Shown one piece after another: positions 1 through 5,910 of a DNA stretch of 8,264 nt. The position numbers were made by a program, and so were the translations under genes. The notes beneath the pieces were generated by a model that was not told where the DNA came from, did not search any database, and saw only the letters and a list, made by a program, of their open reading frames with translations. Source of the stretch: Candidatus Hestiella acidicharens (GTDB lineage: Archaea; Thermoproteota; Thermoprotei_A; Sulfolobales; Acidilobaceae); assembly GCA_015523575.1 (NCBI GenBank), contig WAJZ01000104.1, forward strand, positions 1 to 8,264, in the 5' to 3' direction. Numbering within the stretch: position 1 is the stretch's first letter; each line of letters starts with the position of its first letter.

Positions 1-15
1 CATCTTCAAAGCCAT
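1..15 (-). CDS. Possible 5' end of a leftward gene running off the window
   Basis: Read on the minus strand, an ATG at base 15 opens Met-Ala-Leu-Lys-Met and stays open to the window edge. It lies about 32 bases downstream of the centre of a good BRE/TATA-like element (bases 43-57), so the expected transcript would begin about 6 bases before the ATG and be nearly leaderless. Only five codons are visible, so the product cannot be named. The call rests on promoter-to-start geometry alone and could be chance in AT-rich DNA. Confidence 0.3.
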
Positions 16-42
16 CCTATAATCATGATTATCTGTGGAAAG

Positions 43-57
43 TATTTAAATATTTCG
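43..57 (-). promoter_or_regulatory. BRE/TATA-like promoter reading left
   Basis: On the minus strand the sequence CGAAA followed by TATTTAAATA matches an archaeal BRE plus TATA box. The predicted transcription start, about 26 bases downstream, is near base 21, just before the ATG at base 15. This suggests a divergent gene to the left of the window. The TATA core is itself nearly palindromic, so the direction depends on the CGAAA flank. Confidence 0.4.
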
Positions 58-480
58 TTTGTTGCTATCTATGAAACAGCCCTTTTGCCGCTGGTTTATC
101 GGAAGCTACATTGACTGGTACCACTTTCCCTCAGAAACTCTCACTACAAAAACCACCTTAGTTGCCTAAAGACCCATTATCCTGCAATTCTCGGAACCTT
201 GAGGTTACCAATAAGTTTTATAATTTTTGTTTAAAAGATCTTTTCAAGTGCATATCCCATAGCTTTAAGGAGCATTTAAAGAGATTAAAATTATTTAAAT
301 GTGCCATTGCCTCTGAAACGGTCTTTAAAAAGCTATGGATAAAGCGAAAGCAAAATAATTAAAAACATCTTTTAGGAACAAATAGCTTAAAATATTAGGT
401 TTAAAATATGTGCGCCATATTTTTCACTTTCTATCAAAGAGGCTTGATAGTCAATTGTCGATTAGAATATAGTCATATGA
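58..480. other. Gene-poor leader region upstream of the mevalonate operon
   Basis: No open frame here has a ribosome binding site or family resemblance. The 66-codon plus-strand frame at 162-362 has unremarkable composition and I regard it as chance. Bases 70-160 read on the minus strand give a short stretch (VVFVVRVSEGKWYQSM, then a stop) that faintly recalls the region before the RuvC-like domain of TnpB proteins; this is weak. Several TATA-like runs occur (around 290-300, 320-333 and 396-407), but none has convincing start geometry. I see no tRNA or other structured RNA. Confidence 0.5.
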
Positions 481-498
481 CGAAACGCTTTTATATTG
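481..498 (+). promoter_or_regulatory. Promoter of the mevalonate operon
   Basis: CGAAAC (481-486) resembles a BRE and is followed by CTTTTATATT (489-498), a TATA-like box centred near 493. Transcription would start near 519, giving a leader of about 15 bases that contains the Shine-Dalgarno and leads to the TTG at 534. An upstream start at 408 or 474 would place this promoter inside the coding region, so the promoter also helps decide the start codon. Confidence 0.5.
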
Positions 499-515
499 CA
501 ATATTCAAAATTAAC

Positions 516-526
516 GAGAGAAGGTG
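516..526 (+). promoter_or_regulatory. Ribosome binding site that decides the TTG start of HMG-CoA synthase
   Basis: GAGAGAAGGTG ends 7 bases before the TTG at 534. The GGTG core complements the usual archaeal 16S rRNA 3' end. No comparable site precedes the in-frame ATGs at 408 and 474. Confidence 0.6.
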
Positions 527-533
527 TTGGCAT

Positions 534-1589
534 TTGCATGGTCCAAAGGCGGGTATACATGGCTGGGGGGTCTATATACCAATTTACAGGCTTCCCCTCT
601 CTGAAATCGCGAAGGTATGGGGCTGGTCTCCTGGACAGTATGAAGGTCTTGACGTTGTTGAAAAAGCTGTAGCCTCTTCTGATGAGGACTCGGTTACAAT
701 GGCTTACGAAGCGGCATTAAACGCTATAAAAAGGGCAGGAATAGAACCTAAGAAGATTGGCGCCATATTTTTTGGTACTGAATCGAAGCCATATGCAGTA
801 AAGCCTAGCGCTACGATAATAGGAGAGGCATTAGGAATAACACCCTATACTATGGCTAGCGATATGGAGTTTGCCTGCAGGGCTGGGAGTGAAGGATTAA
901 GGTCATTAATAGGTATGGTAGATTCTGGACTCATTGAATTTGGCCTTGCAATAGGTAGCGATACTGCTCAGGCCAATCCTGGTGATGTACTAGAATTTAC
1001 AGCAGCAAGTGGTGCTGCTGCCTTTGTAATAGGTCCAAGTGAAAACGCTTCGGCTATAGTTGAAGACTCTGTTACTTTCGTTACTGATACGCCAGATTTC
1101 TGGAGAAGAGCAACGCAACCTTATCCATTACATGGAGAAGGTTTTACTGGCGAGCCTGCCTATTTCTATCATATAGAGAACGCGGTTCGTGCATTGTTGG
1201 AAAAAACAGGCTTAAAACCAGGAGATTTTGACTATGCAATATTTCATCAGCCTAATGGAAAGTTTCCAGTTAAAGTTGGAAAGGGACTTGGGTTTACTAT
1301 TGATCAAATGAAAGATGGGCTTGTAACCCCAATGATAGGAAACACATACAATGCGAGTGCTTTGATGGGCCTGGCGAAGGTGCTTGATAAGGCTAGACCT
1401 GGAGAAAAAATACTTTTAGCACCCTTCGGTAGTGGGGCTGGAAGCGATGCGTATTATATAAGGGTTACGGACTCTATAGAAGAAAGGAAAGCGTTAGCAC
1501 CAAGCGTAGGGGATTATCTAGATAGAAAGGTGTTAATAGATTATGGTATGTATTCAAAGGCTAGGTCCATTATACATGTCATTAAGTAA
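534..1589 (+). CDS. Hydroxymethylglutaryl-CoA synthase (archaeal type)
   Basis: This enzyme condenses acetyl-CoA with acetoacetyl-CoA to HMG-CoA, the second step of the mevalonate pathway. The frame is open from 408, but I choose TTG at 534 because a GGTG Shine-Dalgarno lies 7 bases upstream, a TATA box lies inside the longer frame, and the resulting 351 residues match the usual archaeal length of about 350. The product begins near AGIHGWGVYIPIYRL, the expected N-terminal beta-strand. Likely catalytic residues in this numbering are Glu83 (FGTESKPYAVKPS), the acetyl-accepting Cys115 (MEFACRAGSEG) and His238 (FHQPNGKFP), so the enzyme looks intact. The GSGAGSDAYYIRV segment near the C-terminus is typical of the family. 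It is the first gene of the operon, and the thiolase gene follows after 9 bases. In methanogens this protein forms a channelling complex with thiolase and DUF35 proteins (family knowledge). Confidence 0.95.
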   Translation: MHGPKAGIHGWGVYIPIYRLPLSEIAKVWGWSPGQYEGLDVVEKAVASSDEDSVTMAYEAALNAIKRAGIEPKKIGAIFFGTESKPYAVKPSATIIGEALGITPYTMASDMEFACRAGSEGLRSLIGMVDSGLIEFGLAIGSDTAQANPGDVLEFTAASGAAAFVIGPSENASAIVEDSVTFVTDTPDFWRRATQPYPLHGEGFTGEPAYFYHIENAVRALLEKTGLKPGDFDYAIFHQPNGKFPVKVGKGLGFTIDQMKDGLVTPMIGNTYNASALMGLAKVLDKARPGEKILLAPFGSGAGSDAYYIRVTDSIEERKALAPSVGDYLDRKVLIDYGMYSKARSIIHVIK

Positions 1590-1598
1590 GGTGGTACT

Positions 1599-2741
1599 AT
1601 GGTAGTATATATAGAAGGCGTAGGTCTAACGAAGGTTGGTCGTCATTACGGTTTGAGCATTAAGGACTTGGCTGCACAAGTGGCTTTCAACGCTATTGAG
1701 CAGGTAGGAGAACCAGAGGGTATAGATTACCTTATCTTTTCTAGCGCTTTAGCGCCTTTACAAGACAACCAACTGGACATAGCAGGATATGTTTCATCAT
1801 ATATAGGCCTAAGAGGTATAAGGGCACTAAATGTAGAGGCAGGAGAGGCGAGCGGGTTGGCTGCCATTAGCATTGCAAAGTCTCTCTTAGAATCACATCA
1901 AGCGGACAAAGTATTAGTCATAGGGGCAGAAAAACTAACAGAATATGTTAGCTCAAAGGCATACAAACAGCTACAGATGCTCTACGATTCAGATCTTAGG
2001 TCTTTTTATAATATAGGGTTTGCTGCCGATGCAGCCCTCTTAATGAGGCTTTATATGAATACTTATGATGTAGATAGAGAGACATTGTCATATTGGCCTG
2101 CACTAATGCATTCAAATGCCAAAGAAAATCCATATGCAATGCTGAGGTTCGCAATCAAGCCAGATAGAGTATCGAAGTCACAAATATTGGCAGATCCTAT
2201 AACCCTACTTGATGCCTATCCTATAGGAGACGGAGCTGCTGCAGTTATTGTTTCAAGCAAGGACGTGGTAAAAGCTCCGTTAGCTAAAGTAACTGCTATA
2301 GAGTCATCGACAGGACTTGGTGAAATAGAGCTTTTAGATGACCCCCTTATTTTTGATTCCCTATTAAATGCCTATAGAAAGCTTTCTTCCATCGCAGACG
2401 TTTCTCAGATAGACTTTATGGAGATCCATGATTCCTTTACAATAGTTGCACCAATAATATTAGAATCAATTGGGCTTGCCGAGCGTGGCAAAGCTCCAGA
2501 ACTTATAGCAGAGGGGCATTTCTCTTCGAATGGTGACAAACCGCTAATAAACCCAAGTGGTGGTTTAAAGGCGAGAGGTCACCCAATAGGTGCAACTGGT
2601 GTGTATCAAGTTGCTGAGTCTGCCCTCCAAATCTCTGGGGAATTTCCAGGGATTAAGGTTGATAATGCTAGGAGAGGACTAGTTATTTCTTTGAATGGCC
2701 TTGGATCTAATTCATATGTGGCATTGTTAGAGGGGGTGTGA
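1599..2741 (+). CDS. Thiolase-fold protein of the HMG-CoA synthase operon, lacking the nucleophilic Cys
   Basis: The protein (380 aa) belongs to the archaeal/SCP-x-like thiolase family, whose members condense two acetyl-CoA to acetoacetyl-CoA. Family marks are the N-terminal YIEGVGLTKVGRHYG, IGDGAAAVIVSS near 209, EIHDSFT (His277) and NPSGGLKARGHPIGATG (His328). The nucleophile motif, normally close to VEAACASG, here reads VEAGEASG: Glu83 (GAG, 1845-1847) stands in place of Cys. There is no cysteine anywhere in the protein. The frame is uninterrupted, conserved in its other motifs and tightly spaced between HMG-CoA synthase and the DUF35 gene, so it does not look like a pseudogene. AAGGTGG (1588-1594) is the ribosome binding site. 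The role is therefore uncertain: a structural or CoA-channelling partner of HMG-CoA synthase, a decarboxylative enzyme, or a thiolase with unusual chemistry. Confidence 0.88.
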   Translation: MVVYIEGVGLTKVGRHYGLSIKDLAAQVAFNAIEQVGEPEGIDYLIFSSALAPLQDNQLDIAGYVSSYIGLRGIRALNVEAGEASGLAAISIAKSLLESHQADKVLVIGAEKLTEYVSSKAYKQLQMLYDSDLRSFYNIGFAADAALLMRLYMNTYDVDRETLSYWPALMHSNAKENPYAMLRFAIKPDRVSKSQILADPITLLDAYPIGDGAAAVIVSSKDVVKAPLAKVTAIESSTGLGEIELLDDPLIFDSLLNAYRKLSSIADVSQIDFMEIHDSFTIVAPIILESIGLAERGKAPELIAEGHFSSNGDKPLINPSGGLKARGHPIGATGVYQVAESALQISGEFPGIKVDNARRGLVISLNGLGSNSYVALLEGV

Positions 2742-2745
2742 AGAT

Positions 2746-3159
2746 ATGGCAATGGATCTCTCTATATCGAGATTTTGGAGAAAAAAGGTTTCCCTATACA
2801 GGCTTTATGGTTCTAGGTGCAAGGCTTGTGGCAAGGTGCATTATCCGCCTAAAAAGGCATGCCCTTATTGCGGGAGTAGAGACCTAGAATTAATAGAACT
2901 TCCAAAGAAAGGTAAGCTATTGTCTTATACAACAATATATGCCGTGCCTGAAGGTGCAAGGCTAAAATCGCCCATTTATTTCGGGTTGATAGATTTGGGA
3001 GTAACAAAAGTTGTTGCGGAATTAACAGATGTTGTTGACAAGAATTCATTAAAAGAAGGCATAGAAGTGGAGGCTGTATTAAGGAAGACGCAAGAAGATA
3101 GGGATTCAGGCCTGATTTATTATCTTTTAAAGTTCAGACCGGCGATGGTGCATAGGTAA
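2746..3159 (+). CDS. DUF35 zinc-ribbon/OB-fold protein of the thiolase/HMG-CoA synthase complex
   Basis: The protein is a small (137 aa) member of the DUF35 family. The N-terminal helix carries SRFWRKKVSLYRL, typical of the family. A rubredoxin-like zinc ribbon follows with Cys25, Cys28, Cys39 and Cys42 (CKACG, then CPYCG), then an OB-fold from about residue 55 to the end (GKLLSYTTIY, IYFGLIDLG, EVEAVLR). In the methanogen complex this protein bridges thiolase and HMG-CoA synthase and helps form a shared CoA site, so acetoacetyl-CoA is passed on without release; I infer the same role here from gene order. The start follows the thiolase stop by 4 bases, and GGGGGTG at about 2732-2738 is the ribosome binding site. 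A second in-frame ATG at 2752 is less well spaced. The stop codon directly abuts the HMG-CoA reductase ATG. Confidence 0.9.
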   Translation: MAMDLSISRFWRKKVSLYRLYGSRCKACGKVHYPPKKACPYCGSRDLELIELPKKGKLLSYTTIYAVPEGARLKSPIYFGLIDLGVTKVVAELTDVVDKNSLKEGIEVEAVLRKTQEDRDSGLIYYLLKFRPAMVHR

Positions 3160-4422
3160 ATGAACGAGGACATCGATAAGGTAATTGATAAGCTGGAAAG
3201 TGGAGAATTAAGCATAAGCAAAATAGATTCTATTGCTAGAAATTCAAACTTAGCCGCCCTTATAAGAAGACTTTTTTTAGAGAAAAAATATGGAGTAAAA
3301 CTTTCTGCCATATCTTCAACCCTATTAGATTTTGAAGATATTGTTGGGCATAATATCGAAAATCCTATTGGCGCTGTACAGGTTCCCTTAGGCGTTGTTG
3401 GTCCTCTCAAAATTAATGGAGAGTATGTCAAGGGAGAATATTATATTCCCATGGCAACAACGGAAGGGGCCCTTGTTGCTGGAGTAAATAGGGGAGCAAA
3501 GCTATTAACGCTTGCCGGAGGAGTTAAGACAAAAGTAATCTACGATGGCATGTCTAGGGCTCCTTTGATATGGACTCCTGGTGTCAACGATGCAATAAAA
3601 CTATCAAAATGGATAAGAACTCGTGTCAGCGATATAAAAGAAATAATTAATAAGAGCTCTAGGCATACGTCTTTGAGCGACATTCAAATATTTATAGTCG
3701 GAAACTTGGTTTGGTTTAGGTTCGTTTTTAAAACAGGGGATGCAATGGGCATGAATATGGCTACAATAGCTAGCGATAGGATCTGCAGTTATATCAATAA
3801 AAATTACCCAGGTGATCACAGATGTATAAGTGTTAGTGGCAATTTGTGCGTTGACAAAAAGCCCAGCTATTTGAACAAGATTTTGGGCAGAGGAAAATAC
3901 GTTATATCAGAGGCATTAATAAAAGATGAGCTATTGAAGAAAATAATGAGGACTAGTGCTAATGAAATGGACTACATAAACAAAACAAAGAACTTGCTTG
4001 GTAACGCAGTTTCTGGTAGCCTAAGTTATAATGCACATTTTGCAAACATAATTGCGGCTATATTTGTTGCTACAGGTCAAGACCTAGCACAGGTAGTAGA
4101 AAGTAGCATGGGCTATGTATGGACCGAGGTTAGGAATGGAGCACTGTATATTTCTGCTACACTAACCAGTCTAGAGATAGGCACGGTAGGAGGCGGCACA
4201 TGGCTTCCCACTCAAAGAGAGGCCTTAAGTCTCTTAGGTATTTACGGAGGCGGTGACCCAGCAGGTATCAACTCTTTAAAATTCGCGGAGATAATAGCAT
4301 CTGCTGTTTTGGCAGGTGAACTAAACCTGCTTGCTGCACAATCTTCAGGGGAATTGGCTAAGGCGCACGAAAAGCTGGGAAGAGGCTATAAAGGTGAGGG
4401 TCAACAAGATGGAGGTATTTAA
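3160..4422 (+). CDS. hmgA: Hydroxymethylglutaryl-CoA reductase (class I type)
   Basis: This enzyme reduces HMG-CoA to mevalonate, most likely with NADPH, and commits carbon to archaeal isoprenoid lipids. At 420 aa it has the length of archaeal class I enzymes, with no membrane anchor. Motifs in order are the dimerisation segment ENPIGAVQVPLGVVGP (67-82), MATTEGALVAGVNRG with catalytic Glu102, the cofactor-binding DAMGMN (194-199), SGNLCVDKKP with catalytic Lys233, GQDLAQVVESS with catalytic Asp308, GTVGGGTWLPTQREAL (341-356), and the C-terminal SGELAKAH with catalytic His403. All four catalytic residues are present. The ATG immediately follows the DUF35 stop, so translation is probably coupled; GGTG at 3147-3150 lies inside the upstream gene. 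The 3' end overlaps the Nudix gene by 14 bases. Confidence 0.96.
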   Translation: MNEDIDKVIDKLESGELSISKIDSIARNSNLAALIRRLFLEKKYGVKLSAISSTLLDFEDIVGHNIENPIGAVQVPLGVVGPLKINGEYVKGEYYIPMATTEGALVAGVNRGAKLLTLAGGVKTKVIYDGMSRAPLIWTPGVNDAIKLSKWIRTRVSDIKEIINKSSRHTSLSDIQIFIVGNLVWFRFVFKTGDAMGMNMATIASDRICSYINKNYPGDHRCISVSGNLCVDKKPSYLNKILGRGKYVISEALIKDELLKKIMRTSANEMDYINKTKNLLGNAVSGSLSYNAHFANIIAAIFVATGQDLAQVVESSMGYVWTEVRNGALYISATLTSLEIGTVGGGTWLPTQREALSLLGIYGGGDPAGINSLKFAEIIASAVLAGELNLLAAQSSGELAKAHEKLGRGYKGEGQQDGGI

Positions 4423-4930
4423 TTTTAAAAACAGGCTAATAGTCGAGGTTAAGGATAAACAGCTGCCAAACAATAAAAGGCTGAAGATGTTTAAAATAAA
4501 CTTCCTACCACATACCGTCTGCGTTTTACCGGTTTTTACTCGATCAAAAGAAATAGTGCTATTAAGGCAATATAGGCCGGCGATCGACAAATATATTATT
4601 GAGGCGCCAGCCGGTACAGCTGAGCCTAATGAGAAACCAGAAGAAACTGCTAAAAGGGAACTTGAAGAAGAAACAGGCTTAATCTCAACCAAGCTAGTAA
4701 ATATTGCAAATGGATACGTGTCTCCTGGATACACCACGGAGTATATGCATTATTACCTATCCATAGATCCACTAATAGGTAAACCTTCTCCAGAAGCAAC
4801 AGAAATAATAGAACCGATTAGGGTTAATATAAAACAGGCCATTGACTTTATCAATAAGGGCATCATAGAAGACTCCAAGACGGTATTGGTAGTTTTATTT
4901 GCAAATATCTATTTAGCATCTCAGTCCTAA
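4409..4930 (+). CDS. Nudix hydrolase, ADP-ribose pyrophosphatase type
   Basis: The 173-aa protein carries a perfect Nudix box at residues 69-91 (G, five residues, E, seven residues, then REL-EEETGL). This motif binds metal and positions water to cleave a nucleoside diphosphate linked to another group. A Pro at 106 (YVSPGYTTE), 15 residues after the box, and VLLRQYRPAIDKYIIEAPAG before it are hallmarks of the ADP-ribose pyrophosphatase group, which gives AMP and ribose 5-phosphate. I choose ATG 4409 because GGTGAGGG (4393-4400) precedes it; the frame extends upstream to 4331, deep inside HMG-CoA reductase. The 14-base overlap with the reductase gene suggests translational coupling. The position could mean a role near isoprenoid metabolism, since some plant Nudix enzymes act on isopentenyl diphosphate, but the residues seen favour ADP-ribose or a related nucleotide sugar. 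Confidence 0.9.
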   Translation: MEVFNFKNRLIVEVKDKQLPNNKRLKMFKINFLPHTVCVLPVFTRSKEIVLLRQYRPAIDKYIIEAPAGTAEPNEKPEETAKRELEEETGLISTKLVNIANGYVSPGYTTEYMHYYLSIDPLIGKPSPEATEIIEPIRVNIKQAIDFINKGIIEDSKTVLVVLFANIYLASQS

Positions 4931-5431
4931 CGATTTTGCACACTCAGCTAGGCCCATGAGTGCATTTCTTAAATTGCTATCTATTTTATTTGCAACGCTT
5001 GTTATAAGGTAACTATTTTCTGCAATTTCCTTCGCATTTGCCGGTATATCAAGGGTACTTCCATTAATGCCTACAGAGATTTTATCTAAATATACCTCTA
5101 TCTTTAAATCTTTAATCCCTATTTTTATTTTGTCTTCAGAAAAATTCGAACCAAAAGCATTACCACCTATTCTCCATATCCTTTTTTCGTTGCCTAGCTC
5201 CAATACAAAAGCATTGCTACATTCACTTCTACATAGATTCCCTTTACCTATATCTATACATGACTTCTTGTTTGCACTTATGCACCTTATAACTTTCTCT
5301 ATTTTTTCTATCCTTCTTATTACTCCTAATATGGATAGAAGAGTAGCAGAGGCACTTGTATTTACATCACCTTTTTTCGATAAAGACCTTCTCAGGTCTT
5401 CAATCCTCCTTGCGATTTGTGTTGCTTGCAT
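4913..5431 (-). CDS. Hypothetical protein with four clustered cysteines
   Basis: I do not recognise this family. From ATG 5431 the protein has 172 residues, with no signal peptide or clear membrane segment. Residues 1-50 look helical and basic (RRIEDLRRSLSKK, VIRRIEKIEKVIR). Cysteines 50, 58, 67 and 71 (spacing 7, 8, 3) might bind a metal. Residues 75-125 look like beta-strands (AFVLELGNEKRIWRIGG, KIGIKDLKIEVYLDK), and a C-terminal helix contains Cys164 and ends in Cys172. The start is supported by GAGAGTGAT (5439-5447), 7 bases upstream, and a TATA-like GTTTAAAAAC (5471-5480). A longer start at 5482 would overlap that promoter. The plus-strand frame opposite encodes an implausible Leu/Ile/Phe-rich shadow. 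The 3' end overlaps the Nudix gene by 18 bp in convergent orientation. Confidence 0.72.
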   Translation of the reverse strand: MQATQIARRIEDLRRSLSKKGDVNTSASATLLSILGVIRRIEKIEKVIRCISANKKSCIDIGKGNLCRSECSNAFVLELGNEKRIWRIGGNAFGSNFSEDKIKIGIKDLKIEVYLDKISVGINGSTLDIPANAKEIAENSYLITSVANKIDSNLRNALMGLAECAKSLGLRC

Positions 5432-5457
5432 CAATCGTATCACTCTCTTTTTTACTA

Positions 5458-5503
5458 TATTTATAGTTGGGTTTTTAAACATAGTTTATGCATTACTTTA
5501 TAG
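5458..5503. promoter_or_regulatory. Divergent promoter region between two unknown genes
   Basis: This AT-rich gap serves genes leaving in both directions. GTTTTTAAAC (5471-5480) is near-palindromic and can act as a TATA box on either strand. For the leftward gene it predicts a transcript start near 5450, 19 bases before the ATG. For the rightward gene, ACTTTATAGG (5494-5503) predicts a start near 5524, about 13 bases before ATG 5537. Close spacing suggests coordinated control. I see no clear operator. Confidence 0.4.
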
Positions 5504-5536
5504 GCTTTGAAAGACTTCTGTTGGTATGTGGGAGGG

Positions 5537-5896
5537 ATGCCTTGCAAATGTGAAGGTATTGATGGTATAAAGTTAGTATTGTGCTTAGCGCCTCCAGCGG
5601 GTGATTATGAAGTTTCCATAGATGTCGGAAGCAACAAAAAGTTGATAGTGAACTCTGAAGGAATTTTTCTCAGATCTTCAGCCGTTGATGATTTTTTACC
5701 TTTCCTAAAAACGTCACAAATTAGGGTTAGCGAAAAAGTCTTAGGCATGTATAGAATATCTTTTGATAAGTTAATATGTAACGTTACAGATTCACTAATT
5801 AATGCTTCAAACCATGGTTCAGCTTATGCTAAGCTGAAGGTGGAAAGTTGTAAGTCCCTTATAAATAACCTAAGAGAAAAATATTGTAGATCTTAA
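5537..5896 (+). CDS. Hypothetical cysteine-containing small protein
   Basis: I do not recognise this protein. From ATG 5537 it has 119 residues and starts with MPCKCEG, a Cys-x-Cys pair; other cysteines are at 16, 81, 105 and 117. Residues 23-46 (DYEVSIDVG, KKLIVNSEGIFL) look like paired beta-strands, and the C-terminal third looks helical (SYAKLKVESCKSL region). No signal peptide or membrane segment is visible. The start is uncertain: in-frame TTG 5507 (129 aa) and GTG 5528 are also possible. I prefer 5537 from the distance to the TATA-like box at 5494-5503, although the purine-rich GGGAGGG just before it is too close for an ideal ribosome binding site. It is divergent from the neighbouring unknown gene and ends 14 bases before the convergent acyl-CoA dehydrogenase gene. 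Reality of the gene is moderately supported by composition and length. Confidence 0.6.
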   Translation: MPCKCEGIDGIKLVLCLAPPAGDYEVSIDVGSNKKLIVNSEGIFLRSSAVDDFLPFLKTSQIRVSEKVLGMYRISFDKLICNVTDSLINASNHGSAYAKLKVESCKSLINNLREKYCRS

Positions 5897-5910
5897 ATAT
5901 AGTAAAATGA

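Noticed and set aside
162..362. 66-codon plus-strand frame in the leader region
   Set aside because: No ribosome binding site, no recognisable domain and composition like random AT-rich DNA.
408..533. N-terminal extension of HMG-CoA synthase from ATG 408 or 474
   Set aside because: There is no ribosome binding site at either ATG, no family resemblance in the 42 extra residues, and a promoter-like element lies inside it.
4345..4737. 130-codon minus-strand frame opposite the Nudix gene
   Set aside because: It is a shadow of a gene with a perfect Nudix box.
5067..5510. 147-codon plus-strand frame opposite the hypothetical gene
   Set aside because: Its Leu/Ile/Phe-rich composition is typical of the antisense of a charged protein. 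The minus-strand frame has a ribosome binding site and promoter, and looks like a soluble protein.
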